NCBI GenBank assembly: GCA_905235375.1 | Contig: CAJOLH010000015.1 | Coordinates: 38,248-102,247 of the forward strand | DNA: 64,000 bases | Source of the DNA: an uncultured Bacteroidales bacterium | GTDB taxonomy: Bacteria > Bacteroidota > Bacteroidia > Bacteroidales > UBA3663 | Reading direction: 5' to 3' | Position numbers and translations under genes: made by a program | In this document: piece by piece, positions 48,841 to 58,103 of the stretch | Numbering within the stretch: the first letter of the stretch is position 1 | Layout: each line of letters starts with the position of its first letter | Notes under the pieces: model-generated | The model's database searches: none | Seen by the model: the letters and a program-made list of their open reading frames with translations, nothing else | What the model was told of the DNA's origin: nothing

Positions 48841-49644
48841 ATGGTTGAAACTAAAGCGTCTGTCTTAAAGCAAATCAACGAAGTACTGGAGACATACCAG
48901 CCCATTTCGCTCGAAGAGATGAGCGCCGTGAATCTGATGAACCGCATCGATGCCAAGTTCGTCATTCCGCTGGTCAAGCTGAAGCCTCTGCTCCAAACCG
49001 CCGCCTCACAGTACTATGTTCAGGTGCTGGGAGGCAAGCCCACAGCTGCCTATCATACCATCTACCTCGACACCGACGATCACCGCATGTACAACCTGCA
49101 CCAGACGGGCCGCAAGGTGCGACAGAAGATCCGTGTGCGCACCTACGAGGAGACAGGCACCACCTTCCTCGAAGTGAAGAACAAGAATAACCACGGACGC
49201 ACCAAGAAGAAACGCATCGAGGTGCCCAACTTCGAGAGCATCTTCCACAGCGATGAGGCACGGCAGTTCTTAGAGCAGAAGTCGTGGTACACCATCGACC
49301 AACTGCGACCCCACGTCGAGAACTTCTTCGACCGTATCACCCTCATCAACCACGGCATGACCGAACGCCTTACCATCGACCTGGGTCTGCGCTTCCACAA
49401 CTACGAAATAGACACACGCGCCGACATTGGTCACTGCGTGGTCATCGAACTGAAGCGCGACGGCCTCACCCATTCGCCGATGCAGGATATCTTCCTCGAT
49501 ATGCGCATCCTCCCTGGAGGCTTCAGCAAATACTGCATCGGTAGCGCATTCACCAATCCCGCCTTGCGCCACAACAACCTCATCGAAAAGATGCGCCGCG
49601 TGGAGCGGTTTCGCCAGATGCAGGAGGGATTGCTGCTTGATTAG
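48841..49644 (+). CDS. polyphosphate polymerase (VTC) domain protein
   Basis: NLMNRIDAKFVIP, YHTIYLDTDDHRMY, RKVRQKIRVRTYEETGTTFLEVKNKNNHGRTKKKRI. Confidence 0.88.
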   Translation: MVETKASVLKQINEVLETYQPISLEEMSAVNLMNRIDAKFVIPLVKLKPLLQTAASQYYVQVLGGKPTAAYHTIYLDTDDHRMYNLHQTGRKVRQKIRVRTYEETGTTFLEVKNKNNHGRTKKKRIEVPNFESIFHSDEARQFLEQKSWYTIDQLRPHVENFFDRITLINHGMTERLTIDLGLRFHNYEIDTRADIGHCVVIELKRDGLTHSPMQDIFLDMRILPGGFSKYCIGSAFTNPALRHNNLIEKMRRVERFRQMQEGLLLD

Positions 49645-49649
49645 AAAGT

Positions 49650-49795
49650 AGTAAAAAGGGAGTAAAAGGGGAGTAAAAAAGGGAGTAAAAGGGACAATAC
49701 TACCGCCTTTCGAAAAGAACTCCCTAAAATAAGAAGCCCTAACAACATTTGTCCCTTTTTCTCCCTTTTTACTACCCTTTTACTACCCTTCAATA
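49650..49795. repeat. intergenic tandem-repeat hairpin (AAAAGGGAGT arms)
   Basis: agtaaaaagggagtaaaaggggagtaaaaaagggagtaaaaggg ... tttgtccctttttctccctttttactacccttttactaccc. Confidence 0.85.
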
Positions 49796-49831
49796 ACACT
49801 TAACATCTTTAACACCCCTTCATAAACAACT

Positions 49832-50497
49832 ATGGATTCTGAACTTCTCGACATTGGCTCCGAACTGATCAAGCCAATTGGCATGACCGACTTTTTGTTG
49901 CGTCTTCTCATCAACGTGCTGTTTGTCATCGGCATCATTCACTTCCTCTATTATCGCCGTTCGCGTCGCGCCGACTACTATTTCACTTTTGCCATCATTT
50001 CGCTTTCGACGTTCATGATTGTGGCATTGCTGGGCACCGTGAAACTCAAGACGGGCTTTGCACTGGGTCTCTTTGCCATCTTCTCAATCATTCGTTACCG
50101 AACGGAGTCGATGCCTGTGCGCGAGATGACCTACCTCTTTGCCATCATCGCCATTTCGGTGGTCAACGCCCTGGCAGGAGATGCCGTTGGCTGGGTTGGT
50201 CTGATTGCCATCAATGTCATCTTCGTCATCGCCATCTCACTCGCTGAACTGACGCGCAAGATGAAGCATCTGGCGTGCAAGTTCGTCAAGTACGACCGCA
50301 TCGACCTCATTGTCCCTGCACGTCGCGCCGAACTTATCGCCGACCTGGAGAAACGCTTGGGCGTCACCATACGTCGCGTCGATGTAGGCACGGTCAACTT
50401 CCTAAAGGACATGGCTCTTCTGAAGGTTTGGTATGAGCCAGAAGACGGCAACGAGGAAAACACGGTCGATGAACTCAGCAAGGTGCCAAATTTTTAA
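49832..50497 (+). CDS. DUF4956 membrane protein
   Basis: RSRRADYYFTF, LKTGFALGLFAIFSIIRYRTESMPVREMTYLFAIIAISVVNAL. Confidence 0.85.
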   Translation: MDSELLDIGSELIKPIGMTDFLLRLLINVLFVIGIIHFLYYRRSRRADYYFTFAIISLSTFMIVALLGTVKLKTGFALGLFAIFSIIRYRTESMPVREMTYLFAIIAISVVNALAGDAVGWVGLIAINVIFVIAISLAELTRKMKHLACKFVKYDRIDLIVPARRAELIADLEKRLGVTIRRVDVGTVNFLKDMALLKVWYEPEDGNEENTVDELSKVPNF

Positions 50498-50542
50498 TCT
50501 CAAGACAATCTTTCTTGAGAATCTAAGACACACATTATTCCG

Positions 50543-51295
50543 ATGAAGAAATACATTCTATTTATTCTGACCCTGCTACCCATGGTCAGCATGGCGCAGT
50601 CGGATGCCGGACTTTGGACATCGGTCGGCATCGACAAGAAAATCAACAAGAAACTCTCCTTTGGCTTGGAAGGTGAATTTCGTTCGCGCAACGACTTCAA
50701 GACCGCCGACCGATGGAGCATTGGCCTCGATGGCACATACAAGTTCACCAAGAAGTTCCGCGTGGCAGCAGGCTACACTCTCCTGAATGACAACCGCAAG
50801 GAAAAAATCTCCTATAACAACGATGACCCCTCGTCGCTCAACTACTACAACAACTGGCGTCCCTCCTACTGGACCGTTCGCCATCGTGTCTTTGCAGGCT
50901 TCGGCTTGAGTACTGGTGTCGGACGCTGGTCGTTCTCACTGCGCGAACGCTGGCAATACACCTACCGCCCCGAGAAGACCACCACGCGCTACGACTTCGA
51001 CAATGCTAAGTGGGAGGACACCACCGTCAAGGGCAAGGCGAGCAACGTGCTGCGTAGCCGCATTCAAGCGGAATACGACATTCCATACTGCACCTGGACA
51101 CCCTACGCCAGCGTGGAGCTCTACAACGCATGGTCAGTCCAAAAGGTGCGCTACACCATCGGAGCAGACTGGAAAATCAACAAGAAGAACAGTGCAGGCA
51201 TCTACTACCGCCTCCAGAACGAGCGTAGCAGCAACGATGATGACGAAGATTCGAACATGAACATCATCGGCCTGACATACAATTTCAAATTCTAA
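50543..51295 (+). CDS. DUF2490 outer-membrane-type protein
   Basis: Signal peptide; DAGLWTSVGIDKKINKKLSFGLEGEFRSRNDFKTADRWSIGLDGTYKF. Confidence 0.8.
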   Translation: MKKYILFILTLLPMVSMAQSDAGLWTSVGIDKKINKKLSFGLEGEFRSRNDFKTADRWSIGLDGTYKFTKKFRVAAGYTLLNDNRKEKISYNNDDPSSLNYYNNWRPSYWTVRHRVFAGFGLSTGVGRWSFSLRERWQYTYRPEKTTTRYDFDNAKWEDTTVKGKASNVLRSRIQAEYDIPYCTWTPYASVELYNAWSVQKVRYTIGADWKINKKNSAGIYYRLQNERSSNDDDEDSNMNIIGLTYNFKF

Positions 51296-51301
51296 GCAGT
51301 A

Positions 51302-53197
51302 ATGAAAAAGTCTTTCATTTATATCATAATGTCGCTTGCAGTGGTGGGCTTCACGGCCTGCGAGAACGACGATACCGACTTCAGCGACATCATCAACCAA
51401 GACACAAGCGGTGGGGAAGATGAGGGTGAAGAAGAAAGCGACGGAGGCAGTGAAGAAGGCGGCGGTTCAGGCGGCTCCACCTCCGACCTGCTCATCACTG
51501 AAAGCAGCTCGCTATCCAATGCTGTCGAAATCAAATGGACCAACAGTGCAGCCGCACTCACCGTAGCTTCAGACATCTATTCGTCACTCACCTTCAAAGG
51601 TTCGGGCACCCACGTAAACATTACGTCAGCCAGCAGCCTCACCAGCGAAGTGACCTACACCCTCAGCGGCACCGCCACCAAAGGCTCATTCTATCTCAAT
51701 GGATCGACCGATGCTACCGTGGCATTCAACGGCCTTACCCTCACCTGCACCGACAGCGCTGCCGTCAACATCCAGAACGGCAAGCGCATCAACGTCATTG
51801 TAGAGGGCACCAACACCCTCAAGGACGGCACAAAGAACAGCAGCAAGGGCACACTCGTCATCAATGGACATTCGCAATTCTCCGGCACAGGCGCTCTGAC
51901 GCTCTACGGAATGGCAGGCCACGCCTTCTGGGCTGATGAGTACATCCAGATGAAGCAGTCGTTCACCGGCAGCCTTGTTGTAGCATACGCCGCTGGCGAC
52001 GGCATAAATGTCAACCAATACTTCGAGCTCAATGGCGGCAACGTAAAAATCTCGGGCACGATGGACGATGGCATACAGGTCAATGCCGATGACAAGTATT
52101 GCGGCTTTTTCAACGTGGATGGCGGCACACTTGACATCATGACTTCGGCGGCTTCGAGCAAAGGCATCAAGGCCGACGGATATGTCCACATCGACAACGA
52201 CAAATCCGACCCCGTCATCACCATCACCAACAGCGGAGCAGGTTCGTACGACAGCACCGAAAAGGAAGCAAAGGGTGCAGCCTGCATCTCGAGCGACGGC
52301 AGCGTCACCATCGATGCCGGCACACTCACGCTCACAGCCACGGGCAACGGCGGCAAGGGATTAAAGTGCGACTCTACCTTCACCATGAACGACGGCGCGC
52401 TCACCATCACGACCTCCGGCTCGTCCTACTCGTCGAGCGACGACACCACCTATCCCAAGGGTCTCAAGGCGGGCACCGAGTCGGGTAGTACGCGTGTGGG
52501 TGGCATCGTCATCAACGGCGGCACGCTCAACATCACCGTCAGCGGTCGCGCCGAAGGAGCTGAGGGCATGGAAAGCAAAAACACCATCATCTTCAACGGC
52601 GGCTACACCACCGTCAATGCCTACGATGATGCCATCAACTCGGGTGGCGACCTCACCATCAACGACGGCTACGTCTATGCCCGCGCCACCAACAACGATG
52701 GCCTTGATGCCAACGGCAACTGCTACATCAAGGGAGGCCTCATCTACGCCATCGGTGCCTCATCGCCCGAATTGGCGATCGATGCCAACAGCGAAGCGCA
52801 GAAGAAACTCTATGTCACAGGTGGCACCATCGTCGCCCTTGGCGGATTGGAGTCGGGAGCCAGCCTCAGCCAAGCGTGCTATTCTGCCTCCTCATGGAAC
52901 AAGAGTACATGGTATGCCTTAACCTATGGCAACGAAACCTTCGCCTTCCAAACCCCATCGAGCGGCGGCACCACAATGGTTGTCTCAGCAGCTTCCACCC
53001 CCTCGCTCAAGAGTGGTGTCACCGTTTCGGGTGGCACGGAGATCTTCGGAGGCACAGCCTACACCGGAGCCTTGGTGAGCGGCGGCTCCTCCGTCACGCT
53101 CTCCAACTACACGGGCGGCAATCAGGGCGGCGGCCCAGGTGGTGGAGGTCCAGGCGGTGGAGGTCCAGGCGGCGGTGGACACCCGGGTGGATGGTGA
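51302..53197 (+). CDS. carbohydrate-binding-domain (DUF4353-like) lipoprotein with Gly/Pro-rich tail
   Basis: Lipobox GFTAC; DGIQVNADD / KGIKADG / GDGINVN repeats; C-terminal GGGPGGGGPGGGGPGGGGHPGGW. Confidence 0.82.
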   Translation: MKKSFIYIIMSLAVVGFTACENDDTDFSDIINQDTSGGEDEGEEESDGGSEEGGGSGGSTSDLLITESSSLSNAVEIKWTNSAAALTVASDIYSSLTFKGSGTHVNITSASSLTSEVTYTLSGTATKGSFYLNGSTDATVAFNGLTLTCTDSAAVNIQNGKRINVIVEGTNTLKDGTKNSSKGTLVINGHSQFSGTGALTLYGMAGHAFWADEYIQMKQSFTGSLVVAYAAGDGINVNQYFELNGGNVKISGTMDDGIQVNADDKYCGFFNVDGGTLDIMTSAASSKGIKADGYVHIDNDKSDPVITITNSGAGSYDSTEKEAKGAACISSDGSVTIDAGTLTLTATGNGGKGLKCDSTFTMNDGALTITTSGSSYSSSDDTTYPKGLKAGTESGSTRVGGIVINGGTLNITVSGRAEGAEGMESKNTIIFNGGYTTVNAYDDAINSGGDLTINDGYVYARATNNDGLDANGNCYIKGGLIYAIGASSPELAIDANSEAQKKLYVTGGTIVALGGLESGASLSQACYSASSWNKSTWYALTYGNETFAFQTPSSGGTTMVVSAASTPSLKSGVTVSGGTEIFGGTAYTGALVSGGSSVTLSNYTGGNQGGGPGGGGPGGGGPGGGGHPGGW

Positions 53198-53199
53198 TG

Positions 53200-53280
53200 A
53201 TCTAATATCGGGATTGCGGAATTTCGTAATAACGGGATTTCGGGATTTCGGAATAACGGCATTACGGAATAACGATATTA
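53200..53280. repeat. intergenic CGGAATAACG-type repeat
   Basis: cgggattgcggaatttcgtaataacgggatttcgggatttcggaataacggcattacggaataacg; shares CGGAATAACGGCAT with 42610-42625. Confidence 0.75.
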
Positions 53281-53283
53281 ACA

Positions 53284-53314
53284 GGGCGGCACTCCGAGTT
53301 TCGGAATGCCGCCC
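53284..53314. terminator. hairpin, possibly a bidirectional terminator
   Basis: GGGCGGCAcTCCG...CGGAaTGCCGCCC between convergent genes. Confidence 0.6.
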
Positions 53315-53333
53315 TGATTAATCAAATCAGTCC

Positions 53334-54581
53334 TTACTTCAGCTTGAAGTAGCGATACTTGATGTCGTAAGCAAAGAACGTCTCCATGCGCACGTCGTGC
53401 CCCCGGTGTTCCTTCAACTGCTTGAGGAAGCGCTCAAGCATCTTTTGTTCGGACTTGTTAATATCTTTCGGATCCTTCAATTCCTTTTCTGCCTGGTCTA
53501 TCATCCCCGGCAAGGAGTCAGCGGGAATAGTTGGAAGCGTCAGGCGACTGCTGGAACTGATGGGCATATAGATGCCGCCACCCAAGTCGCGACATTCGGT
53601 GCTCCTTTGGATATAATCACCTTTCTTCTCTGCCTTCAGAATGCCCCATTCGTCTTCCACCACATGCAGGCGGCTGACAGTGCTGCGAACCTTCGTCTCC
53701 TTGACTTTTTCTCCCTGTTCATTGACTTTCTCACGTTCAGTGGTGCGCGTGGAGATGTATTCGAGTACGTCAATCATCTTGCCATCTTGTTCGTAGGAGC
53801 CCACCAACTGGAACTTGTCGCGTGCCGAACCATGACGACCCCAATCCTCATAGTCATCATAGACCTCATCGAAGATATCGGGCTCAATGAGGAGCTTGTT
53901 GCTGTAGAGCGTCTTCTGTTCGTCGGCAGTGAGTTGTTCGTTGCATTCGGTAATCTTCTGCTCCGAATCGGTGACCTTCCCTTTCGCGTATGTCCGCACC
54001 ATCGACACCTTTGCCTTCAAGGAAGGATGGTCAAGCGCCAGGTTAAAGATCTTGCGAAAGCCTGCTACGGAAATAGCAGTCTTGAGCAAAATCATGTACT
54101 TCTTCGGAATAATCTTGAAGATCAAATCCATGTCGTTCATGCCAGCATCATACTTCACCACAGCCTGCCATGAGTCGATGCGAGCCCTGTTTTCCTTGGC
54201 CTTGTCCCAAACGTGACGAAGCACGTAATGGGCCGGCGATTCGCCGTCGGGAGTGACGATGGCGGGAGGCAGCAGCATCAGCTTCTCACTGAGTGCCTCG
54301 TTATGAACCAGTGTCTCGCCCTTGACGAGAGTGAGTTCGCGACGCACGGACTGCTGTCCCATGCAGGAGTACTCCACCTTCAATGGGCCAGCGGGAAGTT
54401 CATCGAGCATATATTCGCCCTTTTCGTTGGCAGCAACACCACGATTAATGGATGCAATATAGACAGTGGCGTATGGGCAAGGTGTACTATCGTTAAGCGA
54501 AACGACACCTTGCAACGTTTGTGCCCCACTCGGCAATACTGTCAGCACCACCAGCAGGAAAGAAATCAGAATCTTTTTCAT
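53334..54581 (-). CDS. carboxypeptidase-regulatory-like domain exported protein
   Basis: Signal peptide; LQGVVSLNDSTPCPYATVYIASINRGVAANEKGEYMLDELPAGPLKVEYSCMGQQ; paralog of 54654..55889. Confidence 0.8.
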   Translation of the reverse strand: MKKILISFLLVVLTVLPSGAQTLQGVVSLNDSTPCPYATVYIASINRGVAANEKGEYMLDELPAGPLKVEYSCMGQQSVRRELTLVKGETLVHNEALSEKLMLLPPAIVTPDGESPAHYVLRHVWDKAKENRARIDSWQAVVKYDAGMNDMDLIFKIIPKKYMILLKTAISVAGFRKIFNLALDHPSLKAKVSMVRTYAKGKVTDSEQKITECNEQLTADEQKTLYSNKLLIEPDIFDEVYDDYEDWGRHGSARDKFQLVGSYEQDGKMIDVLEYISTRTTEREKVNEQGEKVKETKVRSTVSRLHVVEDEWGILKAEKKGDYIQRSTECRDLGGGIYMPISSSSRLTLPTIPADSLPGMIDQAEKELKDPKDINKSEQKMLERFLKQLKEHRGHDVRMETFFAYDIKYRYFKLK

Positions 54582-54653
54582 CTTAAGTAACTATTCATAA
54601 AATAACTATACGCAAATTTCGCATTAGTTCTTTTGTTGTAATTAAGGGATTAA

Positions 54654-55889
54654 CTACTTCACCTTGAAATACTGATACTTGATATCGTAGGAGAAATTGA
54701 GCTCAAAACAGATGTCACGATCTTGATGTTTTCTCAGTTGCTCTATGTATGCATCGGCCATTTGTATTTGGGTCTTGCCCCAATCCGACCGATCTTCCTT
54801 CTCCAATCTCTCAATCTCCTTCGGAATCTCCTCCTTGGTAAAGACTGGCACACTGGCATGATGGCTTGAACTGATAGGCATATAGATGCCACCGCCCAAG
54901 TCACGACATTCGCACAAAGAATGGGAACTCTCACCTCGTCTCTCCACCTTCAGTATTCCCCACAAGTCCTCAACCACGTGCAAAGTGGTGATCCAAGTAT
55001 TTGTCTTTTTGACGGTAATCGTATCTCCGTCCTCGTTGACTTTCTTTCTTTCATTGGTCACGGTGTTGACATACTCCAGCACATCGATGGTTTTGCCATC
55101 TTGTTCGTACGAACCCACCAGTTCGAAATTGTCGCGGTTCTTTCCCTTGCGTCCCCAAATTTCCTCAGGGTCATAAACCTCGTCGTAGAGGTTCGGCTTG
55201 ATGAGCAGCTTGTTTTCGCACAGCGTATTCTGTTCGCTACTGGAAAGCGGCTCGTTGCTTACCACCTTTTGTTCCGAGACCTTAATCTTGCCCTTCTGGT
55301 ACGTACGAACCATCGAAACCTTGGCTTTGAGGGCTGGATGGTCAAGAACCAGGCTAACGATTTTGCGATAGCCAGCCACACCTGCTGCCATCTTGATGAT
55401 GAATAAGAACTTCTTGGGAAGCGCCTTGATGATAACGTCAATATCGTTCAGTCCGAGTTCATACTTCACATCGGCCTGCCACGAGTCGATGCGCTTGCGG
55501 TTCTGGTCGGCCTTGTCCCAAACGTGACGCAGCACGTAATGGGCGGGGCTTTCTCCATCAACAGTCACAATGGATGGAGGCAACAGCATCAGTTTCTCGC
55601 TCAACACCTCGTTGTTGACCAAGGTCTCGCCCTTGACAAGGGTGAGTTCGCGATGCACGGTTTGCTGACCCATGCAAGAGTATTCCACCTGTAGCTTACC
55701 AGCGGGAAGTTCGTCGAGTGTATATTCGCCCATCTCATTGGCTGCAATACCACGATTGATGGAAGGAATATAAACGGTGGCGTATGCACAGGGGGTACTA
55801 TCGTTCAACGACACAACGCCCTGCAACGTCTGGGCCACGCTTGGCAGCGCTGTGAGCACAGCCAGCAAAAGAGTTAATAAATTTTTCAT
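54654..55889 (-). CDS. carboxypeptidase-regulatory-like domain exported protein (tandem paralog)
   Basis: LQGVVSLNDSTPCAYATVYIPSINRGIAANEMGEYTLDELPAGKLQVEYSCMGQQ. Confidence 0.8.
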   Translation of the reverse strand: MKNLLTLLLAVLTALPSVAQTLQGVVSLNDSTPCAYATVYIPSINRGIAANEMGEYTLDELPAGKLQVEYSCMGQQTVHRELTLVKGETLVNNEVLSEKLMLLPPSIVTVDGESPAHYVLRHVWDKADQNRKRIDSWQADVKYELGLNDIDVIIKALPKKFLFIIKMAAGVAGYRKIVSLVLDHPALKAKVSMVRTYQKGKIKVSEQKVVSNEPLSSSEQNTLCENKLLIKPNLYDEVYDPEEIWGRKGKNRDNFELVGSYEQDGKTIDVLEYVNTVTNERKKVNEDGDTITVKKTNTWITTLHVVEDLWGILKVERRGESSHSLCECRDLGGGIYMPISSSHHASVPVFTKEEIPKEIERLEKEDRSDWGKTQIQMADAYIEQLRKHQDRDICFELNFSYDIKYQYFKVK

Positions 55890-55896
55890 ATTTTTA

Positions 55897-56670
55897 TTAT
55901 TTCAATACCACCTCCACGGGGCAGTGATCGCTGCCAAAGATCTCGTTGTGGATCGAGGCACCTTCAAGCCGGTCGGCAAGGCGATTGCTGACCAGGAAAT
56001 AGTCGATACGCCAGCCGGCGTTCTTTTCGCGCGCCTTGAAGCGATAGCTCCACCACGAATAAGCGCCTTCGAGCGTAGGATAGAAATGGCGGAAGGTGTC
56101 GATGAATCCGGCATTGAGATGCTCGGTCATCTGCGCACGTTCCTGGTCGGTGAAACCTGCGTTCATGCGGTTGGCCTTGGGATTCTTGATGTCAATCTCC
56201 TCGTGTGCCACGTTCATATCGCCACATACGATGATGGGCTTCCGTGCATCAAGTTCCTGCATATACTTGCGGAAGGCAGCATCCCACGTCATGCGGTAGT
56301 CGAGGCGACGCAAGCCGTCCTGCGAATTGGGCGTATAGACGGTGACGAGAAAGAAGTCGGGATATTCGAGCGTGATGACACGACCCTCATGATCGGAGGT
56401 TTCTGCACCTGTCTCGTCTGTCCAACTGCCCATTCCGAAGCTGACCGAAAGGGGCTCATGCTTGGCGAAAATTGCGGTGCCAGAGTATCCTTTCTTCTCG
56501 GCATAATTCCAATACGACCGATAGCCCGGGAACTCGATGTCGAGCTGCCCCTCCTGCATCTTGGTTTCCTGCAGGCAAAAGAAGTCGGCATCGAGGGTTT
56601 CAAACACTTCCTTGAAGTTTTTGCCCACCACGGCACGCAGGCCGTTTACATTCCAACTGATGAATTTCAT
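55897..56670 (-). CDS. xth: exodeoxyribonuclease III
   Basis: MKFISWNVNGLRAVV, DFFCLQETKM, RRLDYRMTWD, CGDMNVAHEEID, YSWWSYRFKAREKNAGWRIDYFLVS, GSDHCPV. Confidence 0.95.
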   Translation of the reverse strand: MKFISWNVNGLRAVVGKNFKEVFETLDADFFCLQETKMQEGQLDIEFPGYRSYWNYAEKKGYSGTAIFAKHEPLSVSFGMGSWTDETGAETSDHEGRVITLEYPDFFLVTVYTPNSQDGLRRLDYRMTWDAAFRKYMQELDARKPIIVCGDMNVAHEEIDIKNPKANRMNAGFTDQERAQMTEHLNAGFIDTFRHFYPTLEGAYSWWSYRFKAREKNAGWRIDYFLVSNRLADRLEGASIHNEIFGSDHCPVEVVLK

Positions 56671-56835
56671 ATTTTTATCGCATTTTGGGTGCAAAAATAG
56701 CGATTATTTATCCTAATTCCAAATATTTGAACGAAAAACGGCAAAAAAAGCCGCATCGGTTTGGCTATTATTCGACATTTTTATATATTTGCAGCAGAAA
56801 TATGCATTATCTTTGCCTCGAATCTTAATAACATC

Positions 56836-57927
56836 ATGGACAAAGGACAACAACAGATAATTTCTGCATTTGACATCAAAGGGAAAGTCGCTGCCGTGCA
56901 ACCTTTTGGGAACGGGCACATCAACGACACGTTTCGCGTTATCACCGAGGGCGATAACACGCCCGACTTTGTGCTGCAACGTATCAACCACCACATCTTC
57001 CGCGACGTGGATATGCTGATGGATAACATCTTGGCCGTCACCAATCATATCCGCAGGAAAATGGAGCAGCAAGGAGTCAAAGACCTCGACCGCCGTGTGC
57101 TTCGCTTCCTTCCCACCCACGAGGGGAAATACTACCATTTCGACGGCGAAAGTTTTTGGCGACTGATGATCTGTATTGCCGATTCGGAGAGTTTCGATGT
57201 GGTCAACGCCAAGTATTCGCACTTTGCAGGCCTTGCCTTCGGAGAATTCCAGAATATGCTGGCAGACATTCCCGTCAAGTTAGGCGAAACCATCCCCAAC
57301 TTCCACAATATGGAGTTCCGTCTGGAGGAGTTCCGCGAAGCCGTTCGCAACGACCGTGCCGGACGAGTAGCCAAAGTGAGAGACCTTATCGATGGCATAG
57401 AGCAAAGGGCTGAACCGATGTGCGAAGGCGAACGCCTGCATCGTGCCGGTCTCCTGCCCAAACGCATCTGCCATTGCGACACCAAGGTGAACAATATCCT
57501 TTTCGACCACGAGGGACGGGTGCTTTGCGTCATCGACCTCGACACTGTGATGCCTAACTTCATCTTCTCCGACTATGGCGACTTCTTGCGCACTGCTGCC
57601 AACACCGCTGCAGAAGATGAACCCGACCTCAGCCGCGTGGGCTTCAATATGGAAATCTTCGAAGCCTTCACGCGCGGTTATCTCGAAAGCGCACATTTCC
57701 TCACCGACATTGAGATTGCTCACCTCCCCTATGCCGCCGCGCTCTTCCCCTATATGCAGACAGTTCGCTTCTTAGGCGATTATCTCAATGGCGACACCTA
57801 TTATAAGATTGCTTATCCTGAGCACAACCTCGTCCGTGCTCGAGCTCAGATGAAACTGCTCCAGAGCGTCGAGGACTGTATGCCCAAGATGAAGTCATTG
57901 ATAGTTTCCATCATGAATAATTATTAG
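56836..57927 (+). CDS. APH-family phosphotransferase (N-acetylhexosamine kinase-like)
   Basis: FGNGHINDTFRV, FVLQRINHHIF, RICHCDTKVNNILFDHEGRVLCVIDLDTVMPNFIFSDYGDFLR. Confidence 0.85.
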   Translation: MDKGQQQIISAFDIKGKVAAVQPFGNGHINDTFRVITEGDNTPDFVLQRINHHIFRDVDMLMDNILAVTNHIRRKMEQQGVKDLDRRVLRFLPTHEGKYYHFDGESFWRLMICIADSESFDVVNAKYSHFAGLAFGEFQNMLADIPVKLGETIPNFHNMEFRLEEFREAVRNDRAGRVAKVRDLIDGIEQRAEPMCEGERLHRAGLLPKRICHCDTKVNNILFDHEGRVLCVIDLDTVMPNFIFSDYGDFLRTAANTAAEDEPDLSRVGFNMEIFEAFTRGYLESAHFLTDIEIAHLPYAAALFPYMQTVRFLGDYLNGDTYYKIAYPEHNLVRARAQMKLLQSVEDCMPKMKSLIVSIMNNY

Positions 57928-57934
57928 TTTTTTC

Positions 57935-58095
57935 TATCACGAATTTGAGAATTTGAGAATTATCATTACCTCCAGCTATATTCAATTCGATAATTCGACA
58001 ATTCGTGATAAAGATATACAATTCGATAATTCGTGACAATAATAAACGTTAATCCATGACGAGAACAAATAACTCTATAATTCGATAATCCGTGA
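57935..58095. repeat. intergenic GATAATTCGTGA-type repeat with inverted arms
   Basis: TATCACGAATT...AATTCGTGATA; repeated attcgataattcgtgac; the motif recurs at ~43990-44010. Confidence 0.75.
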
Positions 58096-58103
58096 CAAAA
58101 AAT

